64,000 nt of DNA from Zelopaecilomyces penicillatus (GCA_005765155.1 VCCP01000001.1:5642001-5706000), one strand, 5' to 3'; shown: positions 1-13,146, counted from the first letter of the stretch. The notes: generated from the sequence alone by a model not told the origin. Translations and numbers: made by a program.

Positions 1-1913
1 CCGCCGCCGCGACCGTCACAACGCGCAAATCATTTCTTCATTGCTACTAACAGCTGTCGACTCTTTTTTGTCTCGTCACTCCTTCTCTCTATTTTCCAGG
101 AACTGGGTCTTAGATACCACTGATGCCATTGGCCCCTTTACTCTCGTTAGCGCTGGTGCTAAGGGGGGACAAAGGAGGAAAGCCTGGCAATCTTATTAGC
201 TGGGAAAACGCTACAAATGTAGGTGTGCTCAGGGAAAGCAACGCTGTCCGATGCTTGCCACGGATTCTGGGCGCGTCCGAACAGTTGGAAAAGGGTGTAT
301 GTAGGTATTTAGTACTGGGCATCGCCACCAGAGCGAGGTGCCATGAGAAGATGCCCTATTCTAAACAAAAGCGCCAGGCGGAGGGGCCATGCATTCAATA
401 AAGGGTGGGTGGCTTTGTCTGTGGAGATTCGCCCAATGTCTGTACCTGTGCATAAAAAAGTACGCCGTGCACATAAGGTACAAGGAGCTGAAAGGTACAT
501 GTATTGCCGCCCTCTCCCCCTGCGCGGCCAGACCCGGTCCAGCGCCCCCAGTTTGGAGCCTATTGGCCACTGGTCGTAGAAACCCTTTACTGTATTCAAG
601 GGAAGTGCCGATTTCTTCGGGGCTATTTTTCTTGCATTTCTATCCAAACTGTTCTGGCAGTCGCCGAGACTACAGCTCGCACTAGTACTGTTTTATCTCT
701 TTCTGCCTCCCCTTTCTCCCGTTTCCAGGGCAGCCGTAGCGTTAGTGGCGAGCACCTCTCTTTCTAGACCGTCAAATGGATGAACTCAATACAATATCTC
801 GTCGACCAACCGCTGACGCAAAAAAGCCGCTCTTAACGTATTGACCACTCCACGCATATCGGAAATCCGCTATCCACCAGTCAGTTGAGGCTGTGCCCAC
901 CAAAAACGGCCAAGGCCGTTGGTTGGTTTCCACTCCAGTCAGCCAACAGCCACGCAATCTCTTTGTTTTCTCCATTTCCTTCCCCCCCTGTGCACGGGCA
1001 CACGGAGACACGCGTGTATGAGAGTCTGCCGCGAATAATCTTGTAATAATACTGGCATAGCTTTGGCATCTCTGACCCCCTTGAACGGATCACATCATAC
1101 CTCGATACATGCAAGATACCTGTGAACCAGGCACTCGGACTTAATCCTTATTTAGGTTGTCATTTCTGTTTGTTTCTTTTTTGTGAACCGTGTGCGTGTG
1201 TTGTTAACTATTTTTCGCACCATGGTGAAGCATCGTCATCCCATCCTGTCTCGCCCAGAATCTACAGAGCTTAAGAACTGCAGACTCTCGACTCTCTTAC
1301 TCTAAGACTGTCGACGCCACCAGATTCAGCACCGCCATACAAACGAGATCCATATCACACAACGAGTGCGTCAGATCAGATCTGCATGTAGAAATCAGAT
1401 GTAACAGGCATGAACGCTTTGATCCAGTCAAGCGCACTACTTTGAGACTTCAAATAATTCGCCTTTGTCAGGTGATAACATTTCACGACGGTCAAATCCA
1501 AGTCGATTGAATTCCAAACGAGGCTAAAACCACTCTGTAAAATCACATTTATGTCTCACATACGAATCAATAACACTTCATCACCAGGGTGACTGACACA
1601 TTGCATCAATTACGTACGAATACACTACCCTCCTAGCCTGACAGTGCCCTTTTGCAACATCAAGTATCACTCGGCATAGTAATCACCATGATTATTCCGC
1701 ACTCATTCCAATATAACCTTTTTCTCTCCACACGTTACCGCTACTTTTGAACCATCCATCTATCGTGCAGCGCTCTCCATGGATTCGTCTTTCACCGCCC
1801 AGGTGTGTCATGCTTGCCGGCACATAAAAAAAAGATAAACCATAAAATAAAAGGGGAGAAAGCAAAACGGACGAGTTAGCCGAAGCCAAATAGTCTTGAT
1901 AATTCCACTCTGT
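1..1913. other. Intergenic, no supported gene
   Basis: No reading frame here resembles a known family or shows a convincing spliced structure. Frames of 60-110 codons occur on both strands but overlap each other and lack recognisable motifs. The right-hand part (about 1500-1913) lies just downstream of the UGP1 stop codon and should include its 3' untranslated region and polyadenylation site. Confidence 0.5.
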
Positions 1914-4189
1914 TTAATGCTCGAGCAAGCGGAGACTGCCTTGCACAACCACGTTCTCAAGAATCGATCCAGGGGGGATATCGATTGTGCTTCCTTCTGT
2001 CGCCACGATAATGACTGTTCCCTTGAATGTCACGCCTCGGCCGAGGTTGACGGCACCGGTAATGGTCAGGTGATCAAGTTCCAGGACCTTGGGAATAGAT
2101 GGGATTCGCTTCTGGAAGTCCGACACCTTCTTGAAATCGCTGCCCAACTTGATCAACGGCGCATCACCGAAACGGGCAGCACTCATTTGGAGCTGGCCGT
2201 GCTTCAACGTGTACAGGTCTGACTTGACCAACATCAGGTCAGAGCATGTCTTGACGGGAAGGAAACGCCGACGGGGCACATTGACGCCGTGCGCGTTGGT
2301 AAAATGACGGATGGCAGCACCGACGGCAGTCTCCAACTGAAGAATAGAGATGTCAGACTCGCCCTTCTTGTCTCCAGGGATCGTCTTGCCGTTGGGGATA
2401 ATCTCCATCTCCAGTTCGTCATTCTCCACCACTCTCTTGATGGCCTTGAGGTTGAGCCAGATGTTGTTGGTGTTGAAGTACTTGAACTTCTTGATTGACT
2501 TGAATTCATTGACATGTTCCTTGGGGACCTGGGCGATTTCCAGCAGGCGCACTGAACCCTCGTAATCAATAATGGTTCCACCCTTGACATCAGCCTTGGT
2601 CTTGTTGGTCAACTCCATGATGTACTCGGCCTTGGTCTCCACCATATGTTGCAGAATACGCAAGTCAACGACGGCACCCAAGTTGTCCACGTTGGAGAGG
2701 AAAATGATTTCAATACCACGCTGTATCAGCTGATCGAGGATGCCGGAGTTGTAGAGCGACTCGAAGACGTCACCGTGTCCAGGGGGATACCACTCGTTGA
2801 TTGAAGAGTCATTGTCTTTGGGGACTGGCAGCAGCGAGTCCTTGTAGATTCTGGGGTATCGTGATTGATTGAAGGTAAGAATGTCTACATTATGGCCTTC
2901 GTATTTCTTGATGATTGCCGCCGTATCATCATTGGTATTGAACGAGTTCATGAGGATAAAGGGCACGTTGACATCGTAGGTGCGGTTAAGAAACTCGATT
3001 TGTCGAACTGACAAGTCGAGGAAGGACATGCCATCACGGACTTCAATAACGGACTTGGGACCAACACAACCCATGGAGGTACCCAGCCCACCATTGAGCT
3101 TCAACACAGCGAGCTTGCTAAGGAATTGAACAGACTCCGTGTTTGCGAGATCTTCGTAATCGACGACCTGGCTGGGAGCCGGCGGGGCAATGCGATCCCA
3201 GTTGCTACAATTTTTGTTAGCGACAGATAATTGATTCGATGCGCAAATGACAGTGAGCATACACAGCGTTTCCCTTGGCCTTGTCGTTGAGATAGCGTCG
3301 GAAGAGAGCGAAGAAGTTATCCATCTCGGTATCAAACAGCTAGACAGATTTTCCGGTCAGCAAGCCACAGGGAAGGCTATCATAGAATGAAGACACACCT
3401 TCTTTTGGTCAGCATCCTTAACAGTCTCGGCGAGGTTGGTCAAGGCATTTCGCATCTGGGCAGCAGCAACATTGGTTGAAGTGTTCTCAAAAGCCTGGGT
3501 ATTGTCTGTTAGTTTTCGTCCGCATAATGCTGTTTGATGAGGCATGGTTTGTTGTAGAGGCAACTGCAGTAGAATGATGCATAGTCAAGGAATGGGTATG
3601 GATCAAAGAACGCAAGAATGGTAGTAGAAACTGGCATTGAGAGACGAGACGAGACGAAAAGGGGCCTGGTCCCGACGGACGACGGGCCGCCATCAGTCCA
3701 AATCGTGGGGCTCGGGGGTGGAGATGCTAGCTCACGCCCGACCGGATACGCACTGATAATCGGCCAGCTGTCTATTGCCGCCCCGAGATACTCGAGGACA
3801 GAGCCGCCTATCGTGTAGACGTTTTAAAACAGCAATGACGCAGCCTTGGCGGAGAACAAACACGAAACACCCGCACGCAGCCACAATGGGGGAGGGGTAG
3901 ATGAGCAACTTCTGTGACGCCAGCTAGCTCAAGGGGCTAGACGCGGGCAGAAACAGAGCACATCATGGTGAGGGGCAAAGCAGCGGGCATTGACAGCAGG
4001 TGTAGTGGTGCAGTACTCGGACAGCGTTTGGCACAATGCTGATGCAGCGCCGAGATGGAATTGAGGGGAAAGTTGAGGGCTACTTGCCATATGACTGCGA
4101 GTCTTGCCATGGTGACGCTTCTCAAAGCCGTTGTCCTCCTCCTTGGGCTTGAGGTGGGACGGCAGCGCGCTCTTGACGACTCCTGCCAT
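1914..4189 (-). CDS. UGP1: UTP-glucose-1-phosphate uridylyltransferase (UDP-glucose pyrophosphorylase)
   Basis: This enzyme makes UDP-glucose from UTP and glucose-1-phosphate in the cytosol, feeding glycogen, trehalose and cell-wall glucan synthesis. I read four exons: 4189-4088, 3494-3399, 3339-3263 and 3204-1914, giving 521 residues, the usual eukaryotic UGP length. The nucleotide-binding loop LNGGLGTSMG lies at residues 128-137. The conserved block FLPVKTCSDLMLV and a C-terminal beta-helix-like tail (LGRGVTFKGTVIIVA) are present. The introns at 3205-3262 and 3340-3398 have normal GT-AG borders. The first intron, 3495-4087 (593 nt), reads GCAAGT at its donor and CCCAG at its acceptor; joining there gives the expected ...RSHM-AFENTS... 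junction. The start at 4189 is chosen because MAGVVKSALPSHLKPK matches the family N-terminus. An in-frame extension exists upstream but looks like leader sequence. Confidence 0.95.
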
Positions 4190-7085
4190 GATGTCGGTAT
4201 CAATTCGTCTGTGTGGGTATGCAAAAAGTGGTCGGTCTGTATTCGCGGCAGCTACGGGAAGCAAATGTTTGAATCGAAGTCTGAGTTCGATCAGGAGGTG
4301 AAGTTCGACAGCGGCGAGAAGAGGGAGACTTTTGGGCGAGGACGAGAAAGAGTGGGCACGCAAACAAGGTAACAGGTAGTTAAGGCGGGGCGAAGCTGCT
4401 GCTCGGCGGGGTTGATCGAGCTTTCCCCTGTATGTAGCTAGGCAGCTGGCTGATCACCCAATGCTGCACGAGATGTGGTTGGGTTGTTATTGGCTTGACG
4501 TCAGGACTGGCTGGGTATGGATGGTTGGTGGGAGGCGGCGAGAACAGACACTGGTGAGAAATAGTGAGAGAGAATTGCGATGGGATATATAGATGAAGGG
4601 ACGACACGGGACAGGCGGCTGCGTCCCCTATTTCCTCTACCATGCTTTAACGGGTTGCAGTAGTACTGCCTGGAAGCATAATGGCAGTATACACATCTCT
4701 GTTTTTTATGTACCGCAATTTCCATGTCTCTTCTTCCTTGGAAAAAAAAAAAGACTCTGATTCCCAACCCCACCTTTCGCCTCATCATACCCACTTCATC
4801 CCTCATCGTCACACACAGCACCCGCCCTGCACCACACCAAAGAGCATAAATCAGACGGGCAACGGCGCGGCAATGGCCACAACTGTGCGACGACATTTGA
4901 GGCAGTGGCCAATCACCTCCCTGCTGTCGCCTCTTTGAAAAGCCTGTTCTGCAAGCAAAGAGTGGCCACAACAGGTCAGGATCCGCACATAAAACCGCTC
5001 GCCACTTTAGTTCTTTAGCAACAATTGACAGGGTGGCTTACCTACCGCCGTCATTTCTAGCCTTGCGTCTTTTTATGGTTAACTAGGTGATCTTGGTGGT
5101 GTCCCTTATCGCTCTTCCATGTGCACACCGCAACCACGGCGGCAATCCATCCCCAACAGAGATAGCCCCTCTAAGCTCTAGTTTCTAGGCAACTCCGAGT
5201 GTACAAGTGTTGGAAGAAGAAAATTTCTTCTCATCGACATCGTGAGCCTATTGATGCAACCCAATGCCGACCCTTGGGCACGAATTGTGATGCGAAGCAT
5301 GCACAATCTTTCGTTCCTCGATACGTACCCGGGAAGAAGTCTAAAATGAGGGACATATGTCGGCAAGGCGTCGCAGGGATCTAAATAACAAATTTGTTGT
5401 AATTGGATCGAGAGCCAGTTTTCAGTGGAACAGTTCCAGTTTTGGCCGACGGAAGTTGTTCCGATTCAACAACAGCCTCGATAATAGGTAGTCTGTCTAT
5501 CGGGGGCATGCCATCTGCATTGTAGGTGCATGAATGATTTGCTGCACAATGACTGAAGCTGGTGTGCGTCAGAGACTCAGAAGATGCTATCACTATAATG
5601 CGCCCCCTTACTTCGATGTCTACCCCGTACACGGACTGCGAAGTACAGTATCGTTACTTGCTTGAGAGACGATCATTTCTTTTCTAAACAATTACATGGC
5701 ATCACCAGGCCGGAAGACCTCCATGTCTGAGAATTGCGCCCCTTACAGTAACAACCACTCACTCACGTACCGGTTTATACAGTAATTGGACCACGGAGGC
5801 GACCACTGATTAACTGCAGTTCATTGAATGCATATTGTTGCGCCTCCAGCCTTTTCGGTGGCATAGATGTAATGCAGTATTAATATGACACAAGGACAAG
5901 CAAGACATATTTCCTCGTGGCCTTTGAATGCTTGCTGCCGGGGCCATTGTGGTCCACTGGGCGAAATGATGTTCAATCTCGCTCTGGCGCTCAGCCTCCA
6001 CGGCCGTGATAGACAACCAAATTACCCCACGTCACGGATCAGAATTAGTAGCAAGAGAGAGTGGTGCTTCTTCAAGCTTCTCCTGACAAGGGGAAACAAA
6101 ATGTGAGATTGCCAAAAGGGGGTCTTGTTGGGTAAACTGATCTAGTGCAAACGAGTTATATAACACCTGCTAGTAATGCACCTATTATTCTTCACTTCCT
6201 GAGTCCATTCGGGATCGATCCCTCTGTTGAACGCACATCGGCTGGTGGTTTCATCGGCACTCGCGTGGCGGGCACACAGCGACATCGGAGGAGATTCGAG
6301 GCTTCTCAACAATGCGTTTTCCCATGGTATGGTAGCTACCTGTCCTTTCTTTTTACGGATTGGCAGCACAGTAGCATAGTGGCTAAATGGCTAGAAGTTT
6401 CACGGACTTCTTCCAAACTTTCCAATGTAACTTACGACGTTCAGTATTATCCTCGCCTCCCACCATCTCACCCAATCATAGCTACGGTTCGCTCCATGCC
6501 GGGCTTGCGGCCACACGCCCGACTCTTGCATGGCCCGTGCGCCTCCGTCGACCACAACGTTGCATCTGTCAATGCTTAACAACCTCAGAAACACGGAGGG
6601 AGGCAAAAAAAGGGTCAGACGGTCACGATCCTATCAGCAACAGAAGCAGCAGCCTCTGTGCTTGGGCAATTCTTCGTCAGCCGTCGGTGTCTGACTCAAT
6701 GAGCCCCCGTGATTATCTGATCCCCAAAACTCCCATTGGCTAATTTGCCCATTTGTAGGTGCACGTTCTTGTATGATGAAGGTTATGGGCTGGTGCAGCC
6801 TCCAATCACGTAGCAGTGGGGTTCCGTCTTCGGCAGGATGCAGGTTCAAAGTGTCCAAAACCCCAATGGAAATATCGTGTCAAACGCTTCATAACCAGCA
6901 ATTTTTCTCGTCCTGCTTTTTGCTCTGTCCATTCACCAATTGCCACCGCTCCCTTGCTCCCCGCATTCTCCAAATTCCTTAAGATACTAGCTTCCTGGTC
7001 AGCACAGCACCCTGTGAGCCTACTATACTACATCAATATTCCTTCATATTGATTGACAGCCAGTAATTCAACAAGACAAAATATC
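4190..7085. other. Intergenic region between divergent UGP1 and the Gig1-like gene
   Basis: This is the shared upstream region of two divergently transcribed genes. No coding frame is convincing. On the UGP1 side a TATATA-like stretch lies near 4584-4591, about 395 bases upstream of the chosen start codon, within C/T-rich DNA typical of fungal promoters. Frames of up to about 150 codons (for example 4501-4971 on the minus strand) have no family signature and low-complexity composition. Confidence 0.5.
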
Positions 7086-7848
7086 ATGGGTTCACTCGAC
7101 GTTGCGATCCCGTTCTGGCATGTCAATGTTCCCGAGGCAGAGAGGACCCCAGAGTGCCCAAAGTTCCTCTTCGGCCTAAACGCAAAGGATCTCCGTGTTG
7201 TCTCAACCCCAGACCCTTATTATCATGTCCAGAATTGGGAAGAAGTCTGCACAATCATCCAAACCAACACCTTGGAGCTTTTTCAGCGGGTTCCCTCAGA
7301 GCTCAGGCGTTACAAAGCCTTCACATACAAACTAGCCCAGATTCATGGTACCATTGCCAACTTTGTTCTCAAACAACGTCTAGGGTGGACGACTCCAGTG
7401 TTTCCGAGGGGATCCCCGTTCCAGTACCGGGATGATATCAAGATTCTTTACAACGACTGGCCATATGGACTTGACCCACGCATTGTTCACTTGGTCATCT
7501 GGACCAAGTTCGAGCTCAAATCGGATCCTGTTACGGGAGATCTGACGCACCAGGCCAGACAGGAAATTGATGACTTTATGACGACCACTTTTCGGTCAAG
7601 AGTTCCAGCAGACAAGGTACGCAAGAATCTGTTCCTTTCTAAACTTCTCCCTGAATTATTGAGCTCCTTCTAGTGAATATGATATCTAATATTTGTTAAT
7701 TTAGGTGATGTGGTTCAAGAATTGGGCTGCGCTCAAGTCAATTCATGCTGTTGAACATTTTCACGTCATGATGTATGATCCTGATCCCGACTTCATTCGT
7801 GAAATTACCGACGGCGATGTTCCGCAGTGTGACAAGGCGGACCTGTAA
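7086..7848 (+). CDS. gig1: Gig1-like DUF3605 protein (N-acetylglucosamine-induced protein 1 family)
   Basis: Two exons (7086-7616 and 7705-7848) encode 224 residues. The intron 7617-7704 has donor GTACGC and acceptor TTTAG, joining ...PADK to VMWFKNW. The protein has the hallmarks of the fungal DUF3605 family. An N-terminal block opens with IPFWHVNVP. A central region runs through FKNW-type aromatics and an arginine-rich stretch (SELRRYKAFTYKL). The near-C-terminal block holds ILYNDWPYG, HLVIWTKF and HFHVM. The founding member, Candida Gig1, is induced by N-acetylglucosamine, but the molecular activity of the family is not established. No signal peptide or membrane segment is visible, so a soluble protein is likely. 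The start at ATG 7086 is preferred because the frame upstream contains no ATG. The gene converges on the dihydroneopterin aldolase gene 293 bases downstream. Confidence 0.87.
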
Positions 7849-7980
7849 AAAGTGTTCCATTCTGACATTTCTTTCTTTGCTTGAACTTGTCAAGGGCGGT
7901 TTTCTTTGTTTACAATTTTTCATCTTGCCGTTATACGGCTACACGGAGTTGGAGTTGCGTAGACTTGACTTTTAAGTAAC

Positions 7981-7981
<1 letters not shown>

Positions 7982-8030
<49 letters not shown>
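7982..8030. repeat. (AC)n-(TA)n compound microsatellite
   Basis: About nineteen AC units are followed directly by five TA units, in the 293-base gap between the convergent Gig1-like and aldolase genes. It is probably within or between their 3' untranslated regions and is expected to be length-polymorphic. Confidence 0.95.
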
Positions 8031-8141
8031 CCATAGAGAAGCGAAGCATATCATAGCAAACATGACTTGATCATATAAATGATTCTATAGATTGGAAATA
8101 AAACATAGTTTTATTAACTGGTTTTTCGTAGTGAAGTGCTA

Positions 8142-9152
8142 CTAGAGTTGTGTACCGCTAAGTGCATCGTGGGTTGTTGTGAACAATTCTACACAGGCAG
8201 CGTCTGCCAGTACCACGGCAGTAGGCTTCTCTAAGGATATCGCAATAGGCCTGTTGTGTCCTTTGGGCAGAGTAGAATGAGAGCTTATGGTTTCTAAGCC
8301 ATGTGAGATCTTGATGGATAAGTCGCATGCTAAAGCTTCGAGTGTCTCATATGATGAGTCGGACATGGTCTGTAATAAAGGAGGTGAGCATATTTACAAG
8401 AGCCAGTACGAGCTGTGAAACAAAGGAAACGAGGTAAAATTCACCTGGACAACCACTGCCTCAATCTGATCATGAATGTCCTGGACGTCGATAAAATGTC
8501 CAATCTCTACATTGGCCACAACCACCTGCTTGGCCAACCTCTCATTCGCGTTGACACCTATCAAGGTAGGTACTCTCAGTTCATGTAGTCTCATGCTCAT
8601 GCTATAATTTGTCGTCTCTAGCCTGTCACCGCGAATGCCAAAGGTGGACATCATGGTAACGCCAACACCGCTTCCAAGCAGAGATGCCTTGGGAAGATGT
8701 GCTGTGACTACCAAGCATTGAATCAGTGATACATCCAAGAATGGCTTCTTCGTGCGGTCCTGCCGTGGCTCGCCGCTCGTCGCGATGCCGGTGAGGTCTG
8801 AATAGATTTCATATACCAGGCCGACCAATGTAGGCGGCACAGTACTGGCATCGCGGTTTGCACCGCCATTCCAGCTGCTTGATAGTCGCTCGAGGGTGGC
8901 GATGGCGGCTTTGCTAAGTAGCCCATAGTGAACCGTGTCGGTGGCGACGGCATCGGCTGCTGAGGATGAGCCAAAGGGTTCCTTCATGACAACTTTGAGC
9001 GAGACCGAGAGAGGCTGCTCCCTGTACACTCTGCCCCAAGCATCCTGCGGGCCTTGGATTGAGAAGTTGAGGTTTCGGACGCTAATAATGGCAGGGCCAT
9101 AGCAGGCCGTGGCGTTAACATGCTGTTCAGTTTGAAGATAGGCGATGTCCAT
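8142..9152 (-). CDS. Dihydroneopterin aldolase (FolB) domain protein, tandem domains
   Basis: Two exons (9152-8445 and 8369-8142) encode 311 residues; the intron 8370-8444 has donor GTGAAT and acceptor TACAG. FolB enzymes convert dihydroneopterin to hydroxymethyl-dihydropterin plus glycolaldehyde in folate synthesis. Two FolB-like halves can be seen. The first half (ISVRNLNF, then TVHYGLLSKAAIATLER) carries the Tyr-containing helix. The second half (LRVPTLIGVNANER, SYETLEALACDLS, AISLEKPTAV) retains the IGVN..ER, helix-glutamate and terminal Lys features of the active site. In yeasts these domains are fused to HPPK and DHPS in trifunctional Fol1. Here no HPPK or DHPS sequence follows, because the stop is 30 residues after the EKPTAV motif. 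The protein may be the stand-alone FolB-domain protein found in filamentous fungi, perhaps paralogous to the trifunctional enzyme. Its catalytic competence is uncertain. Confidence 0.86.
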
Positions 9153-12100
9153 TTTTCGATTGGGATTTTTTTCGCTGGGTTGGGCAAACCCCTGGTATGG
9201 CTAGTCTTCCCCGTGGCACGCTGTTCAGATACTGTTCTGTATTTCAAAATAATAGAGAGTTTGCTGGCTGCAGCAGTGTAACTTTGGTTCTGGGATTGTT
9301 TGTGGAACGTGCTGATTCTTTCCAAAGTTCAAATTTACATCATGATTCTTCTGAAGGCGGGGTTGAGCTACATGATGTTCCACAAAGTTTGAACGATATA
9401 GTGGATTGTTGTTCCATAGTATGAACTACATCCGCACAGCAACTTGAAATACACAAAGCTGTTTACTAGAAACAACTTCTTCAACACTTGAACAAAATTT
9501 CTCATCCCCCAACATCATCATTTGTCTTTCTCTTTCGCAGACATTCAATATAGATTTGGATGTTCCAGTGGTAAGGAAAACCTGGTTGACCTACCCTAGA
9601 ACTCGATGGCAGCACGGCAGAAACAGACTTCCACAACAGAGCATCGTATGATGAGAGTGGCGGCAAAATCCAAAATATAATCAAAGCAATTATTTCTGGT
9701 GTCAATATACATATGAACTTGCTTAAAAGAATGGGAAGATGGACTTCTAGATCTTACATTTACGACGAGCATTCTATTCGATTCACAATTGTTATGCTGC
9801 CGTAACTCACTTATTTACATGAATATCATCAAAACGAATTTGAAGTAATTGAAAAGTATGTTGGAAAACCCATTAAAGCTAGCTCAGGTATTTCTTATGG
9901 ATTACAGGACAACAGCCATCAGCAGAACCCATGCTGATGACCGCCCTCGGCCTATTTAAAAGCTAACAGACTACACCACTCTACGAAGCGAAATGGATCT
10001 CGCTTGGAGCCGCAAACGACAATAGTCCCAAGCCTCAGATGCAAACCCATGAACTTCATGAGATGTGGACAACTACGCAGTAAGCTATAGGCAACAGCGA
10101 GACCGGGCTTCCAGGGACACGTTGTGAAGGCAAAAATATGTAACCATGTTTTTTGAACGGGAAGACGTCCTAGTCTGGACAGGCACCCTCATATCACATC
10201 CATTTCATCACATCACATCACACCCTCTTCGTTGCCCCCCTCCCCCTCCGTAGTGGTCGTTGTAACAATATCCACTCCGGCCGTGCATATACCCAATTGC
10301 AAGTATTGAGGATTGATGGGCTTCTCTTGTGTTGGTCGCCGTGCTCCGAGGATGTTCTGGCTAGGGTGCCCTGGACCGCGCAAACCCTGGGTTCCAGCCC
10401 GCCCCCACAAAGTGCATGTTATCTGCATGGAAGGTGAAATCCCAAGTGTTCTAGTTCCACTGGGCGAGCAAGGAATATAGACGAGGAATAGACGGGTATA
10501 GACGAGCGTGGACAAAGTTATTGATGGGGATAGTTCGTAATTGGCACCGCAAACGACCAGTTTCGCAGGGTTGGGTGTTCTTCTCTGGTCTTGAACCAAC
10601 ACCAAACAAGGAGACCAGCCCACACACTCCTCCGTTGTCTCCGCCCTTCCCTCTCTGATCCTGGAATAGCTACTACGTTGATAGCGTGTTTCGGTGAGGC
10701 TGAAGAATTCCAGTTGACAGTGTCGAAGGAACTGTGGAATGGTGAGGAAAGAATCCAAGGCCGTCAGCCGTGCCCACCACACACATGGGAAACTGCAATC
10801 CGGCGCCTCCTGCCGAGTCTGACAGTGGGGTCCGGAGCCCAGAGAGAAAGAAGCAAAAAATGCGACGACGCCTCCACACGCCCTCAACCCTTAACCCTCA
10901 ACATGCATGCTAACTGCATCGTTACCAAACAGAAAGCGAGCCACGTAATTTACGGAGCACACCAAGGAAGCTAGGACGGGCCCTAACGCCATTTTGCGAT
11001 TGATCGAAGGTTCCAATATTCCAGATGTTGAAAAGAACCCCCTGCTTGTCCTTTTCGCCGCTGCTGGTTCGGAGTTCGGCTGCAGACTCGGACGCAATGG
11101 GACGTCTCCCACATTCCACACTCAGCTAAGATGTTGCAAAGAACCATCGCCTCCGTTGGGAGAGCCATCATCTTCTACCGAGCTGAGCCCGCTGAGGCTT
11201 GAGGCATTAACATATGGCGCCCGTTGTTGACTCACATTCTGCCGGCTATCGCCTCTGCCGTGTCTGTACTGCTGTACCTGCATTGTCTGCATTCATACTG
11301 TACCTGCATACCCGTTTCCCTGCGACGAGTCTACGGCTGGTACCTGCATGCTGCTCTTGAGATGTCGACACTACCGAGCTTAGGTAGGTCTTTCGCGCAG
11401 CGGGCATCTATCTATGGTTCAGTGTGTCACTGTTCATACAGGACAACTAGACCACCATAAAACACTGTGCACATGCGCAAAACGCACCCGACCCAAGATA
11501 TTGCAGCCAACAGTGCCTCAAGTATGCATAGGTGGAGCACCTTAGACGGAGGCCGAGAAAAGGTCGCGACAGCGCCATCCTTGTCAAGGGGGTATGTTAG
11601 GCGGATAAAATCCTTCCCGCGGAACACTGACTGACAAAGAAGTGTGGCTGAAAGGACACCAATGGACGCGATTGGACGTGTAACGTAATCCCGCTCACGT
11701 TGGGTTTTGTCATAGGGCCGGTTCAGAGCAGTTGGTATATGAATGATTACAGTTACATGCTCTTGATTGAACAAACATATCAGGATCCCAGCCAATACTA
11801 GATCGGATGACTCGGGCTGCAGCGTGGACGGCAGCATCTGAACGGACACTACAAATAACGAACCGTGACATATAGGGCTTTTCCCTTTCGTTTCCAACAA
11901 TGGCTACATGCCAAGAATAGCGTGACCCTTGCTGTGGTTTATGGTTTGGAACACAAACACGCAGAGAGTGATGGGCGCGCGAGTCGTACACTTAATCCCC
12001 ATGTCTTGGCTATTTAAGCATGATGTGATATTCGAAGACTAAGCCATTTGCGCACTGCGCAACGCTCGTCTTTTTGAAACTCGTTGGATAATACGCCCGC

Positions 12101-12954
12101 ACCAGAAGCCAACACAGAAGCCGCGCCAACCTAGAAGAGGGCGCGCTCCCGTGTTGAGGGCGGCTGGGCATGTTACTGCTGTGGAGGAACAGGTACGTAA
12201 TTGGTGCAACACACAGTGTTGCCTTACCGTTGGACACTTAACTACCGGAACATCCCAAGATGAGACGCACCAAAACAGCTCGCTGCCAGATCTTCGTGTC
12301 AAGATTTTTTCTTCCATCTCTCTGGAATAAGCCGGACAGCTCAAGGCCTATCAATTGGTATTTTCAGTAAAGGTACACCAGTCTGTTGGTGCGGTGTTTT
12401 ATTTCGGGTAGTGTCAAAATGCCCCACGGCCGCGCCGACTTCCGGAGCCAGGCATGACACGCGGCATAACCGAGAGGACCGAATCGTGCCAGTCGAGGGT
12501 TTGCGGACACCTCACAATGAGCCAAAAGAAAGCAATAAAGCTTGTTTGGAAAGAGTTACCGCCCCACCGGTCAAATGAACACGGCATTTGTACTTTCTTA
12601 CTTTGTAATTGATTTGGGAGGCGCATCCGACGCCTCGGTAGAGCTGCCCATCCTTTCTGGCATGCAAGTTGTAACCAAAAAAAAAAAGAGCCTGTAATAA
12701 TAGGTGTACATGAGTGGTGGATTGTTGTCCGGCATCAATCAACTGTCTTTATCTCATAGGAAACAATGACACGCCAAATACTTTGTTGAGGTCAATTCTA
12801 TCAAACTACTATCATCGTATGCATTCACCATATGGGCATGAGTTTCAATGTTCTTAATCAGTGATTCACCTACACAGCTTTGAGATAGCGAAGTTTAGTA
12901 GCTTACGTTGACATTTCCCCAACTTTTGTTGTTTTCCCATCAATCCGGCGAATT

Positions 12955-13146
12955 CTAATTCCCCTTCATTAGTCGCTGGGCATTACAATACCACCTTTCA
13001 GCTCTGTTGAGATCCTTGGGAACATGTAAAACTGCGGCGTAGCTATCGCACATGACGTAGCCTAGAAGGAAGGCGACGGTGGTTGGTTCGTTGGCATGAA
13101 TCACTCCAAACAATGATGAGCATATTTGGCTGTCTACACCTCCCAA
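12955..13146 (-). pseudogene. Possible protein-coding relic, unidentified
   Basis: The minus-strand frame reads like an ordinary globular protein tail (for example FGVIHANEPTTVAFLLGYV, then VPKDLNRAERWY) and ends at a stop. No in-frame start or upstream exon could be joined: the frame is closed by TGA shortly upstream, and the adjacent AG acceptor leads into the wrong frame. I do not recognise the family. It may be the last exon of a decayed gene or a chance frame. Confidence 0.25.

Noticed and set aside
10213..10887. 224-codon open frame on the minus strand
   Set aside because: It overlaps other frames, begins without promoter or family support, and its residues show no domain or conserved-looking blocks. 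Treated as chance.
11427..11900. 157-codon minus-strand frame with a hydrophobic block resembling part of a fungal regulator
   Set aside because: Only one short segment is suggestive, and there is no zinc cluster, intron structure or continuation.
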